A stretch of 15,356 nucleotides of DNA, from NCBI GenBank assembly GCA_021156245.1, contig JAJNBO010000020.1:1-15356 (forward strand), read 5' to 3'. The stretch's first letter is position 1, and the number at the start of each line of letters is the position of its first letter. Below the pieces are notes generated by a model, which searched no databases, had not been told where the DNA came from, and worked only from the letters and a program-made list of their open reading frames with translations. Source of the stretch: Ramlibacter sp. GTDB lineage: Bacteria > Pseudomonadota > Gammaproteobacteria > Burkholderiales > Burkholderiaceae_C. Made by a program: the position numbers and the translations under genes. Shown here piece after piece: positions 1 to 6,148 of the stretch.

Positions 1-492
1 CTGGAGGTGCTGCAGCACCCCGGCGTGCTGGTCGCCAGCGGCTTCATGCTGTTCGCCGAGTTCTTCGCGGACAAGATCCCCTTCGTCGACTCGATGTGGG
101 ATGCGGTGCATACCGTCATCCGCATCCCCGCCGGCGCGGCGCTCGCTGCCGGTGCGCTGGGTGCGGACAGCCAGGCGATGGGCTGGATCGCGGCGATCCT
201 GGGCGGCAGCCTGGCCGCCACGAGTCACGCGACCAAGATGACGACGCGGGCGGCGGTGAACACCTCGCCCGAACCGTTCTCGAACGTGGCCGTGTCGCTG
301 GCCGAGGACGGCCTGGTGGTGTTCATGCTGTGGCTGGCGGCGACGCATCCGGTCGCGTTCGCCGTGGCGCTGATCATCAGCATCGTGCTGGCCGTGGTCC
401 TGCTGGTCGTGCTGGTGAAGTTCCTGCGCACCGTGGTGCGCGGAGTCGGTGGTTTCTTCAAGGGGCGGCCATTGCCGCGGGAGCTGGGCTGA
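1..492 (+). CDS. DUF4126 family membrane protein, 5'-truncated by window edge
   Basis: The frame is open from base 1 and ends at TGA 490-492, giving 163 visible codons. A GTG at 7-9 could formally start it, but the sequence matches the middle and end of DUF4126 proteins, which normally have about 40 more N-terminal residues, so the real start is probably left of the window. Visible features are hydrophobic stretches near the beginning, around the alternating Gly/Ala segment (roughly residues 40-70), and a strong final helix (about residues 115-142) followed by a basic tail. The motif FFADKIPFVDSMWDAVHT is typical of the family. It is probably an inner-membrane protein; its function is unknown. 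The stop codon overlaps the start of the next gene (TGATG), so it is probably translated together with the carboxylase subunit downstream. Confidence 0.8.
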   Translation: MEVLQHPGVLVASGFMLFAEFFADKIPFVDSMWDAVHTVIRIPAGAALAAGALGADSQAMGWIAAILGGSLAATSHATKMTTRAAVNTSPEPFSNVAVSLAEDGLVVFMLWLAATHPVAFAVALIISIVLAVVLLVVLVKFLRTVVRGVGGFFKGRPLPRELG

Positions 493-2534
493 TGTTCAAG
501 AAGATCCTGATCGCCAACCGCGGCGAGATCGCCTGCCGGGTCGCGGCGACGGCACGCCGCATGGCGATCCAGACGGTCGCGGTGTACTCCGACGCCGACG
601 CGCGCGCCAAGCACGTCGAGGCATGCGACGAAGCCGTGCACATCGGCGGCAGCGCGCCCAAGGACAGCTACCTGCGCTGGGAACGCATCATCGAGGCGGC
701 CCGCGCGACGGGCGCGCAGGCGATCCATCCCGGCTACGGCTTCCTCAGCGAGAACGAGGCCTTCGCCGCAGCCTGCGCCGAAGCAGGGCTGGTGTTCATC
801 GGCCCGCCCGCGTCCGCCATCCAGGCGATGGGGCTGAAGGCGGAGTCCAAGCAGCTGATGGAAAGGGCGGGCGTCCCGCTGGTGCCGGGCTATCACGGCG
901 CGAACCAGGACCCGGAACTGCTCAAGCGCGAAGCGGACCGCATCGGCTACCCCGTGCTGATCAAGGCCAGCGCGGGCGGGGGCGGCAAGGGAATGCGCGC
1001 GGTGGAGAAGGCTCAAGACTTCGCGGCGGCCCTGGCCTCCTGCCAGCGCGAGGCCCGCAACAGCTTCGGCGACGAGGCGGTGCTGGTGGAGAAATACGTC
1101 ACCCGGCCACGCCACATCGAGATCCAGGTGTTCGGCGACACGCAGGGCAATTGCGTTTACCTGTTCGAGCGCGACTGCTCCGTGCAGCGCCGCCACCAGA
1201 AGGTGCTGGAGGAGGCGCCGGCGCCGGGCATGACCGAGGCATTGCGCAAGCGCATGGGCGAAGCGGCGGTGGCGGCGGCGCGTGCGGTGAACTACGTTGG
1301 CGCCGGTACGGTGGAGTTCATCGTGGAGCAGCGCGGCGCGGAGATGAACTTCTTCTTCATGGAGATGAACACGCGGCTGCAGGTGGAGCACCCCGTGACC
1401 GAAGCGATCACGGGCCTCGACCTGGTGGAGTGGCAGCTGCGGGTGGCCTCGGGCGAACCGCTGCCGCTGAAGCAGGCCGACCTGCGCATCCAGGGCCACG
1501 CGATCGAGGCGCGCATCTGCGCCGAGAACCCCGACAACAACTTCCTGCCCGCGACGGGCACGCTGCATGTGTACCGCAAGCCGCGGGCATCGGCGTTCGA
1601 GCGCGCGGCGGTGCGGGTGGACGACGGCGTGCGCGAAGGCGACGCCATTTCGCCTTTCTACGACTCCATGATCGCCAAGCTGATCGTGCATGGAGCGACG
1701 CGCGACGAGGCGCTGGCGCGGCTGGACGAGGCGCTCGCCGCGACGCACATCGTGGGCCTCAGCACCAATGTGCAGTTCCTGCGGAACGTGGTGAAGAGCC
1801 GGTCCTTCTCGGAGGCCGACCTGGACACCGCGCTGATCCCGCGCGAGGCCTCCGCGCTGTTCCACCAGCAACCCGTCGGCCTGGAACTGGCGGCCGCGGC
1901 GGCCGTGGCGAAGACCTTGCGCGACGAGCAGGGCCAGGCCGGGGACGACCCCTTCAGCCGCCGCGACGGCTGGCGCTCGCATGGGGTGGCGCTGCGCCGC
2001 TTCGAGTTCGATTTCGGCGGCGAACGCCGCAAGGCGGAACTGACCACGCTGCGCGATGGCTCCCTCGTGCTCGCCGTTGGCGGCGAGCCGGCCACCCTGG
2101 CCTTCCGCGGCGCCGGCGATGCGATCGAGCTGCAGTACGGCAATCGGCGCACGCGTGCGGTGGTCTACAGCCAGGGCGAAACGGATTTCGTGTTCACGGG
2201 CGCCGGCGCCGCGCAGATCGTGTCCATCGACCTGCTGGCGCACGCCGGCGATGCGGCCGCCGAGGGCGGGCGCCTCACCGCGCCGATGCCCGGCAAGGTG
2301 GTGTCCTTCTCCGTCAAGGCGGGCGACAAGGTGAGCAAGGGGCAGGCGCTGGCGGTGATGGAAGCCATGAAGATGGAGCACACCATCGCGGCGCCATCCG
2401 ATGGGACGGTGGCGGAGTTGTTGTACGCGCCCGGCGACCAGGTGGCCGAGGGCGCGGAGTTGTTGGCGGAGGCGGGGATCCAGGGCTCCCGCATGGAAGG
2501 TGGAAGCCCTGGATTCCCGCCTACGCGGGAATGA
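492..2534 (+). CDS. mccA: Biotin-dependent acyl-CoA carboxylase alpha subunit (probable 3-methylcrotonyl-CoA carboxylase)
   Basis: 680 residues. ATP-dependent carboxylation of biotin, with the carboxyl group passed to 3-methylcrotonyl-CoA by a separate beta subunit not in the window. Seen: N-terminal biotin carboxylase domain beginning MFKKILIANRGEIACR; ATP-grasp glycine loop with K158 and GGGGK around 162-166; catalytic EMNTRLQVEHPVTE with E291, N293 and R295; C-terminal biotinyl domain from about residue 595 with EAMKMEH and biotin-acceptor K627. The ATG at 492 has GGGAG at 479-483 and overlaps the previous stop. The substrate is inferred from the HMG-CoA lyase two genes downstream; propionyl- or geranyl-CoA carboxylase alpha subunits look similar. 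Oddity: a normal biotinyl domain should end near E656-A659, but residues 661-680 and the stop codon come from a dispersed repeat. The tail is probably functionally neutral (inference). Confidence 0.93.
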   Translation: MFKKILIANRGEIACRVAATARRMAIQTVAVYSDADARAKHVEACDEAVHIGGSAPKDSYLRWERIIEAARATGAQAIHPGYGFLSENEAFAAACAEAGLVFIGPPASAIQAMGLKAESKQLMERAGVPLVPGYHGANQDPELLKREADRIGYPVLIKASAGGGGKGMRAVEKAQDFAAALASCQREARNSFGDEAVLVEKYVTRPRHIEIQVFGDTQGNCVYLFERDCSVQRRHQKVLEEAPAPGMTEALRKRMGEAAVAAARAVNYVGAGTVEFIVEQRGAEMNFFFMEMNTRLQVEHPVTEAITGLDLVEWQLRVASGEPLPLKQADLRIQGHAIEARICAENPDNNFLPATGTLHVYRKPRASAFERAAVRVDDGVREGDAISPFYDSMIAKLIVHGATRDEALARLDEALAATHIVGLSTNVQFLRNVVKSRSFSEADLDTALIPREASALFHQQPVGLELAAAAAVAKTLRDEQGQAGDDPFSRRDGWRSHGVALRRFEFDFGGERRKAELTTLRDGSLVLAVGGEPATLAFRGAGDAIELQYGNRRTRAVVYSQGETDFVFTGAGAAQIVSIDLLAHAGDAAAEGGRLTAPMPGKVVSFSVKAGDKVSKGQALAVMEAMKMEHTIAAPSDGTVAELLYAPGDQVAEGAELLAEAGIQGSRMEGGSPGFPPTRE

Positions 2535-2537
2535 CGA
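2472..2537. repeat. Paired dRS3-like palindromic repeat forming the end of mccA
   Basis: A left arm at 2472-2488 is the inverted complement of 2506-2522 over 17 bases with one mismatch. The right arm carries the palindromic core ATTCCC-N8-GGGAAT at 2514-2533 followed by GACG. The mccA stop codon TGA (2532-2534) lies inside the repeat. The core matches the consensus known for neisserial dRS3 elements; the family assignment is by resemblance only. A closely similar arm occurs at 4473-4505 and a paired version at 10135-10232. Confidence 0.85.
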
Positions 2538-2631
2538 AGCTCCTATTGCTCCAGCCTCGAAGCTCCCGCTTCCAGAACCTCGCGGCTGGCATCGAGCGGT
2601 GTCCATCCGCGCCGTCCCGCACAATATCGAC

Positions 2632-3552
2632 ATGCGCATCACCGTCTGCTGTTCCGACACCAAGACCGCTCCCTGGATCGAGGGCCTGCGGGCGGCGTTG
2701 CCCGGCGCGGTCGTGGAGGAATGGCGCCCCGGCGCGCCGCAGGCCGACCACGCGATGGTCTGGGCGCCGCCGCAGCGGTTCCTGGATGAGCAGCCGGGCC
2801 TCAAGGGCATCTTCAACATCGGGGCGGGCGTCGACGCCTTGATGAGGCTCACGCTGCCCCGCGACGCGGTCGTCGTGCGGCTGGACGACGCAGGGATGTC
2901 CGTGCAGATGGCGGAATTCGTCTGCCACGCGGTGGTCCGCCACTTCCGCGAACTCGACGCCTACGAGCGCGACGCGGCGCAGGGCAGGTGGGGCTTCCGC
3001 AAGCCGCGGCTGCGCGCGGAATTCCCCGTGGGCGTGATGGGCCTGGGCGTGCTCGGCGCGCGGGTCGCGCAGGCCCTGGCAGCCTTCGAGTTCCCGGTGC
3101 TGGGCTGGAGCCGCAGCCCGAAGGACGTCGCCGGCGTGCGCTGCTTCTCGGGCGAGGTCGGATTCAACGACTTCCTCGCATCCACCCGCGTGCTGGTGAA
3201 CCTGCTGCCGCTGACGCCCGACACCGAGGACCTCCTGGACCGCGACACGCTGGGACGGCTGCAGCCGGGCGGCTACCTCGTCAACGTCGCACGAGGCGCC
3301 CACCTCGTGGAGGCGGACCTGCTGGCCTTGCTGGACAGCGGCCACCTCGCGGGTGCGGCGCTGGACGTCTTTCGCACGGAGCCGCTGCCGGCGGAACACC
3401 CGTTCTGGCGGCATCCGAAAATCACGGTCACGCCGCACACGTCCGCCCGCACCTTGCGCGAGGAAAGCGTGGCGCAGATTGCCCGCAAGATCGCCGCACT
3501 GGAGAACGGAGAACCTATTGCCGGCGTGGTTGACCGCCAGCGAGGATACTGA
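2632..3552 (+). CDS. ghrA: D-2-hydroxyacid dehydrogenase, glyoxylate/hydroxypyruvate reductase A type
   Basis: 306 residues, close to the usual GhrA length of about 312. The family reduces glyoxylate or hydroxypyruvate, or related 2-oxo acids, with NAD(P)H in the cytoplasm. Seen: Rossmann motif GxGxxG at G137/G139/G142; the catalytic trio of D-2-hydroxyacid dehydrogenases as R221 (VNVARGAHL), E250 (FRTEPLP) and H269 (TPHTSA); and a C-terminus GVVDRQRGY very like E. coli GhrA. The ATG at 2632 starts MRITVCC; no clear Shine-Dalgarno precedes it, but ACAATAT at 2621-2627 could be a -10 for a very short leader (weak). It follows mccA by 97 bases, and the next gene starts 4 bases after its stop. 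Its position between two leucine-degradation genes is not explained by that pathway; the true substrate is unknown. Confidence 0.88.
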   Translation: MRITVCCSDTKTAPWIEGLRAALPGAVVEEWRPGAPQADHAMVWAPPQRFLDEQPGLKGIFNIGAGVDALMRLTLPRDAVVVRLDDAGMSVQMAEFVCHAVVRHFRELDAYERDAAQGRWGFRKPRLRAEFPVGVMGLGVLGARVAQALAAFEFPVLGWSRSPKDVAGVRCFSGEVGFNDFLASTRVLVNLLPLTPDTEDLLDRDTLGRLQPGGYLVNVARGAHLVEADLLALLDSGHLAGAALDVFRTEPLPAEHPFWRHPKITVTPHTSARTLREESVAQIARKIAALENGEPIAGVVDRQRGY

Positions 3553-3556
3553 AGCC

Positions 3557-4465
3557 ATGAAACTACCCAGCAAAGTGAAGCTCGTCGACGTCGGCCCCCG
3601 CGACGGCTTGCAGAACGAGAAGGAGCCGGTGCCGGCCGCCGTGAAGATCGAGCTGGTGCACCGCCTGCAGGACGCCGGGCTGAAGGAGATCGAAGTCACC
3701 AGCTTCGTGTCTCCCAAATGGGTGCCGCAGATGGCGGACGCCGCCGAGGTGATGGCTGGCATCCGCCGCCAGCCGGGCGTGCGCTACTCCGTCCTCACGC
3801 CCAACATGAAGGGCTTCGAAGCTGCCGTCGCATCGCGCCCCGATGAAGTGGTGGTGTTCGGCGCCGCCAGCGAAGCCTTCAGCCAGCGCAACATCAACTG
3901 CTCCATCGCCGAAAGCATGGAGCGCTTCGCGCCCGTGGTCGAGGCCGCGCGCGCCAAGGGCATCTACGTGCGCGGCGCGATCTCCGTCGCGGTGGGCTGC
4001 CCGTACCAGGGCGAAGTCAGCCCGGAAGGCGTGGAACTGGTGGCCCGGCTGATGAAGCAGATCGGCGTTCAGCACTGCGGCGTGGCCGACACCGTCGGCG
4101 TTGGCACCCCGCGCAAGGTGCAGGCGGCGATGGAAGCGGCCCTGAAGCACTACGACATCGACGACGTCTCCGGCCACTTCCACGACACCTATGGCCAGGC
4201 GCTGGTGAACACCATGGCCTGCCTGGAAATGGGCATCTGGCAATACGACTCGTCCGTCGCGGGGCTGGGCGGATGCCCGTACGCGAAGGGCGCGACCGGC
4301 AACGTGGCCACCGAAGACGTCGTCTACATGCTGCATGGCATGGGGATAGACACCGGCATCGATCTCGACAAGCTGATCGACGCGGGCAAGTACATCAGCG
4401 ACTTCCTGGGCCGCAAGCCGAACTCGCGCGCGTCGACGGCCTTGCTGACCAAGAGGGCGGCATGA
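3557..4465 (+). CDS. mvaB: Hydroxymethylglutaryl-CoA lyase
   Basis: 302 residues, the normal length for bacterial HMG-CoA lyase. It cleaves 3-hydroxy-3-methylglutaryl-CoA to acetyl-CoA and acetoacetate, the last step of leucine catabolism. Seen: TIM-barrel start VDVGPRDGLQNE with R15 and D16; metal-ligand motif HFHDTYGQ with H207 and H209; the family signature VAGLGGCPYAKGATGNVATE with catalytic C240. The ATG at 3557 has GAGGA at 3542-3546. It lies 4 bases after ghrA and its stop overlaps the next start as ATGA. With mccA it identifies the block as a leucine/isovalerate (liu-type) operon. The presence of this lyase is the main reason for preferring methylcrotonyl-CoA as the substrate of the upstream carboxylase. 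Alternative pyruvate-carboxyltransferase-like lyases are unlikely given the signature. Confidence 0.95.
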   Translation: MKLPSKVKLVDVGPRDGLQNEKEPVPAAVKIELVHRLQDAGLKEIEVTSFVSPKWVPQMADAAEVMAGIRRQPGVRYSVLTPNMKGFEAAVASRPDEVVVFGAASEAFSQRNINCSIAESMERFAPVVEAARAKGIYVRGAISVAVGCPYQGEVSPEGVELVARLMKQIGVQHCGVADTVGVGTPRKVQAAMEAALKHYDIDDVSGHFHDTYGQALVNTMACLEMGIWQYDSSVAGLGGCPYAKGATGNVATEDVVYMLHGMGIDTGIDLDKLIDAGKYISDFLGRKPNSRASTALLTKRAA

Positions 4466-4989
4466 GTGGGGGAGCCCCGGATTCCCGCCTGCGCGGGAAT
4501 GACGGCGACCTGCCCGAAGGCGTGCAGCGCGTCGCCAAGATGCTGCAGGACCAGGGCCATCCGCACCTGCCGGTGATGCTGGACGATGCGGCGCGCACCG
4601 CGCAGCAGGCGGCCGACGCGCTGGGCATCCAGGTGGGGCAGATCGCCAAGAGCATCATCTTCCGCCGCAAGGCCGACGATGCGGCCGTCCTGGTGATCAC
4701 CTCGGGCGATCGCCGGGTCGACGAGAAGAAGGTGGATGCGATCGTCGGCAAGACCGGCCGCGCGGACGCGGACTTCGTCAAGGGCAAGACCGGCTTCTCC
4801 ATTGGCGGCGTCTCGCCCGTCGCGCATGCGGTGGCGCCGGTCACGCTGATCGACCGCGAGCTCTTTCGCTTCGACGAGATCTGGGCCGCCGCGGGGCATC
4901 CCCACGGTGTGTTCAAGCTGCGGCCGCAGGACCTGGAGCGCCTCACCGGCGCGCCGGTGGCCGACGTGGTGCAGCCGCCGGCCGGATGA
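4462..4989 (+). CDS. YbaK/EbsC family aminoacyl-tRNA deacylase with repeat-derived N-terminus
   Basis: 175 residues. The family hydrolyses mischarged tRNAs (for example Cys-tRNAPro) in trans. Seen: the domain runs from about [12 protein letters not shown] (residue 17) to the end, with [19 protein letters not shown] (K63 in the position of the conserved lysine), [12 protein letters not shown] and the GHPHGVF segment near the C-terminus. The ATG at 4462 overlaps the lyase stop (ATGA) and has GAGGG at 4453-4457. Residues about 4-15 ([12 protein letters not shown]) are encoded by a dispersed repeat inserted just after the start, which leaves the overlap with the lyase intact; family members usually begin near the LPEGVQ segment. 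A later start is not obvious, so the repeat is probably translated. Which tRNA it edits cannot be told from the sequence. Confidence 0.9.
   Translation: MSGGAPDSRLRGNDGDLPEGVQRVAKMLQDQGHPHLPVMLDDAARTAQQAADALGIQVGQIAKSIIFRRKADDAAVLVITSGDRRVDEKKVDAIVGKTGRADADFVKGKTGFSIGGVSPVAHAVAPVTLIDRELFRFDEIWAAAGHPHGVFKLRPQDLERLTGAPVADVVQPPAG
4473..4505. repeat. Single-arm dRS3-like repeat in the 5' end of the YbaK-like gene
   Basis: The palindromic core ATTCCC-N8-GGGAAT occupies 4481-4500, preceded by GCCCCGG and followed by GACGG. It differs from the right arm at the end of mccA at only a few bases. No inverted partner arm was found upstream, unlike the other two copies. It begins 11 bases after the ATG and is read in frame. 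Confidence 0.85.
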
Positions 4990-5207
4990 ATTCCGCGCGC
5001 GAGTTGCTGCTGGAGAGCGCCCGCGAGCTGGCAGGCGCGGCGCACGTGCCGTCCCCGTGCATTTCCGTCTGCCGGATGGACGCGGCCACCGGCTGGTGCG
5101 AAGGCTGCTATCGCACGCTGGACGAGATCGCGGGCTGGGGCATGATGGCCGACGAAGACAAGCGCGCCGTCTGGCGGGAACTGGTGCGGCGCGCGGAGCA
5201 GCCATGA
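4986..5207 (+). CDS. DUF1289 small cysteine-rich protein
   Basis: 73 residues. The central part, [11 protein letters not shown] followed by [16 protein letters not shown], is the DUF1289 signature, with four cysteines at C25, C29, C38 and C41 in a C-x3-C-x8-C-x2-C pattern that suggests a small metal site (inference). The C-terminal segment resembles the usual ADEDKRAVW ending. The biochemical role of the family is not established. The ATG at 4986 overlaps the YbaK-like stop (ATGA) and its own stop overlaps the next start (ATGA), so it is embedded in a translationally coupled series. The Shine-Dalgarno is weak, consistent with translation by re-initiation. Confidence 0.9.
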   Translation: MNSARELLLESARELAGAAHVPSPCISVCRMDAATGWCEGCYRTLDEIAGWGMMADEDKRAVWRELVRRAEQP

Positions 5208-5842
5208 AGCACATCACCTTCACCTTCGACTTCATCTCTCCTTATGCGTACCTGGCTTTCGAGAAGCTGCCCGAGGCTCTCAAGGGCCTGAGCTACGCCG
5301 TGGACTACCGGCCGGTGCTGTTCGCGGCTTTCCTCAAGCATCACGGACAGCTCGGGCCCGCGGAAATCCCGCCCAAGCGCGACTGGACCTACCGCCAGGT
5401 CCTGTGGCTCGCGCATGCCAACGGCATCCCGATGCGCATGCCCGCGGCACATCCTTTCAATCCCCTGGGGCTGCTGCGGCTGGCGGTGGCTTGCGGCGAC
5501 GCCGGCCTGGTGAACCGGCACGTTGCCGAGACGCTGTTCCGCCACGCCTGGCGCGGCGGCGCGGACGCAGCTGACGCGACCCGCCTGGCCGAAGCGCAGG
5601 CGCAATTGCAGCCGAAGAGGGATCCGTCGAGCGACGCCGTGAAGGCGGAACTGAAGGCGAACACCGATGGGGCCATCGCACGGGGATTGTTCGGGGTGCC
5701 CACCTGCGAGGTGGACGGCAAGGCCTTCTGGGGCTTCGACGGCCTCGCCATGCTGCGCGCGTATCTGGAAGGGGATGCGTTCTTTGCGTCGGGCGCGTGG
5801 GAGCAGGCCGCCGCGGTGCCCGCGGGGCAGACACGCCGCTAG
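5204..5842 (+). CDS. 2-hydroxychromene-2-carboxylate isomerase family (DsbA fold)
   Basis: 212 residues. The characterised family members isomerise 2-hydroxychromene-2-carboxylate to trans-o-hydroxybenzylidenepyruvate using glutathione in naphthalene breakdown, and the fold is shared with kappa-class glutathione transferases. Seen: thioredoxin-like start [14 protein letters not shown] with S12 where the active-site serine lies, [19 protein letters not shown], and the GVPTCEVDG motif with the cis-proline at P166. The ATG at 5204 has GGAG at 5195-5198 and overlaps the DUF1289 stop. It is the last gene of the plus-strand block. No other aromatic-degradation gene is visible, so the physiological substrate is open; a general glutathione-dependent isomerase role in the operon is possible. 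Confidence 0.88.
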   Translation: MKHITFTFDFISPYAYLAFEKLPEALKGLSYAVDYRPVLFAAFLKHHGQLGPAEIPPKRDWTYRQVLWLAHANGIPMRMPAAHPFNPLGLLRLAVACGDAGLVNRHVAETLFRHAWRGGADAADATRLAEAQAQLQPKRDPSSDAVKAELKANTDGAIARGLFGVPTCEVDGKAFWGFDGLAMLRAYLEGDAFFASGAWEQAAAVPAGQTRR

Positions 5843-5890
5843 TGCGGGTTTGCCCTGAGTTTGTCAGGCGCGATTAAGTTTCGCGTCAGA

Positions 5891-5910
5891 GCCGGGTCAG
5901 AGCACCCGGC
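5891..5910. other. 7-bp perfect stem-loop between the operon and the small membrane protein gene
   Basis: GCCGGGT at 5891-5897 pairs with ACCCGGC at 5904-5910 around a six-base loop. There is no T-run after it, so it is not a canonical intrinsic terminator. It sits 49 bases after the isomerase stop and 27 bases before the next start, where an operator, an attenuating hairpin or a weak terminator would fit. In DNA this GC-rich it could also be chance. Confidence 0.35.
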
Positions 5911-5937
5911 CACAATCCGGGCCAGGAGACAGACACC

Positions 5938-6087
5938 ATGTGGAAAATTGCCCTCGGCTTCGTCGTGTTCGCGGCCATCTCGCTCTTCGTCATCTTCAAG
6001 GCGGGCGACAAGGTGGACATGAGCGGCGAGAAGCACGGTACCGAGGCGATCGCGCCGACCGGCGCCGCCTCCGGCGCCAAGCACTGA
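5938..6087 (+). CDS. Small single-pass membrane protein, 49 residues
   Basis: A short frame beginning MWKIALGFVVFAAISLFVIF and ending TGA at 6085-6087. AGGAG at 5924-5928 sits 9 bases before the ATG, a strong and well-spaced ribosome site. Residues about 4-20 form one hydrophobic helix; the remainder is a short polar tail containing KAGDKVDMSGEKHG and an Ala/Gly-rich end. This layout fits an N-terminal signal anchor with a small tail on the periplasmic side (orientation inferred). Similar tiny proteins seem familiar from Comamonadaceae, but the function is unknown. It stands alone, 95 bases after the isomerase gene and 61 bases before the sensor kinase, and could be a partner of that membrane kinase or independent of it. 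Confidence 0.7.
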   Translation: MWKIALGFVVFAAISLFVIFKAGDKVDMSGEKHGTEAIAPTGAASGAKH

Positions 6088-6113
6088 CGTGATGGCGCGG
6101 CGCCACGCGGCGT

Positions 6114-6142
6114 TTGATGCGCCGCCACGGCTGGGCTAGACT
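6114..6142 (+). promoter_or_regulatory. Candidate sigma-70-type promoter for the sensor kinase, possibly leaderless
   Basis: TTGATG at 6114-6119 and TAGACT at 6137-6142 are separated by 17 bases, each matching the consensus hexamer at 4 of 6 positions. Transcription would begin near 6149, which is the GTG start itself, implying a leaderless or nearly leaderless message; no Shine-Dalgarno is visible. A 6-bp inverted repeat (6107-6112 with 6120-6125) straddles the -35 and could be an operator. Prediction by eye only. Confidence 0.3.
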
Positions 6143-6148
6143 CGTCGC

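Noticed and set aside
225..2852. An 875-codon minus-strand open frame opposite mccA.
   Set aside because: Same reason: low-complexity Arg/His/Leu-rich product, no domain, and full overlap with a clear carboxylase gene.
5891..5910. Intrinsic terminator after the isomerase gene.
   Set aside because: The stem is short and there is no following T-run, so it is listed only as a stem-loop.
5839..6084. An 81-codon minus-strand frame over the small membrane protein gene.
   Set aside because: The plus-strand frame has a strong ribosome site and a clean membrane helix; the minus frame has neither.
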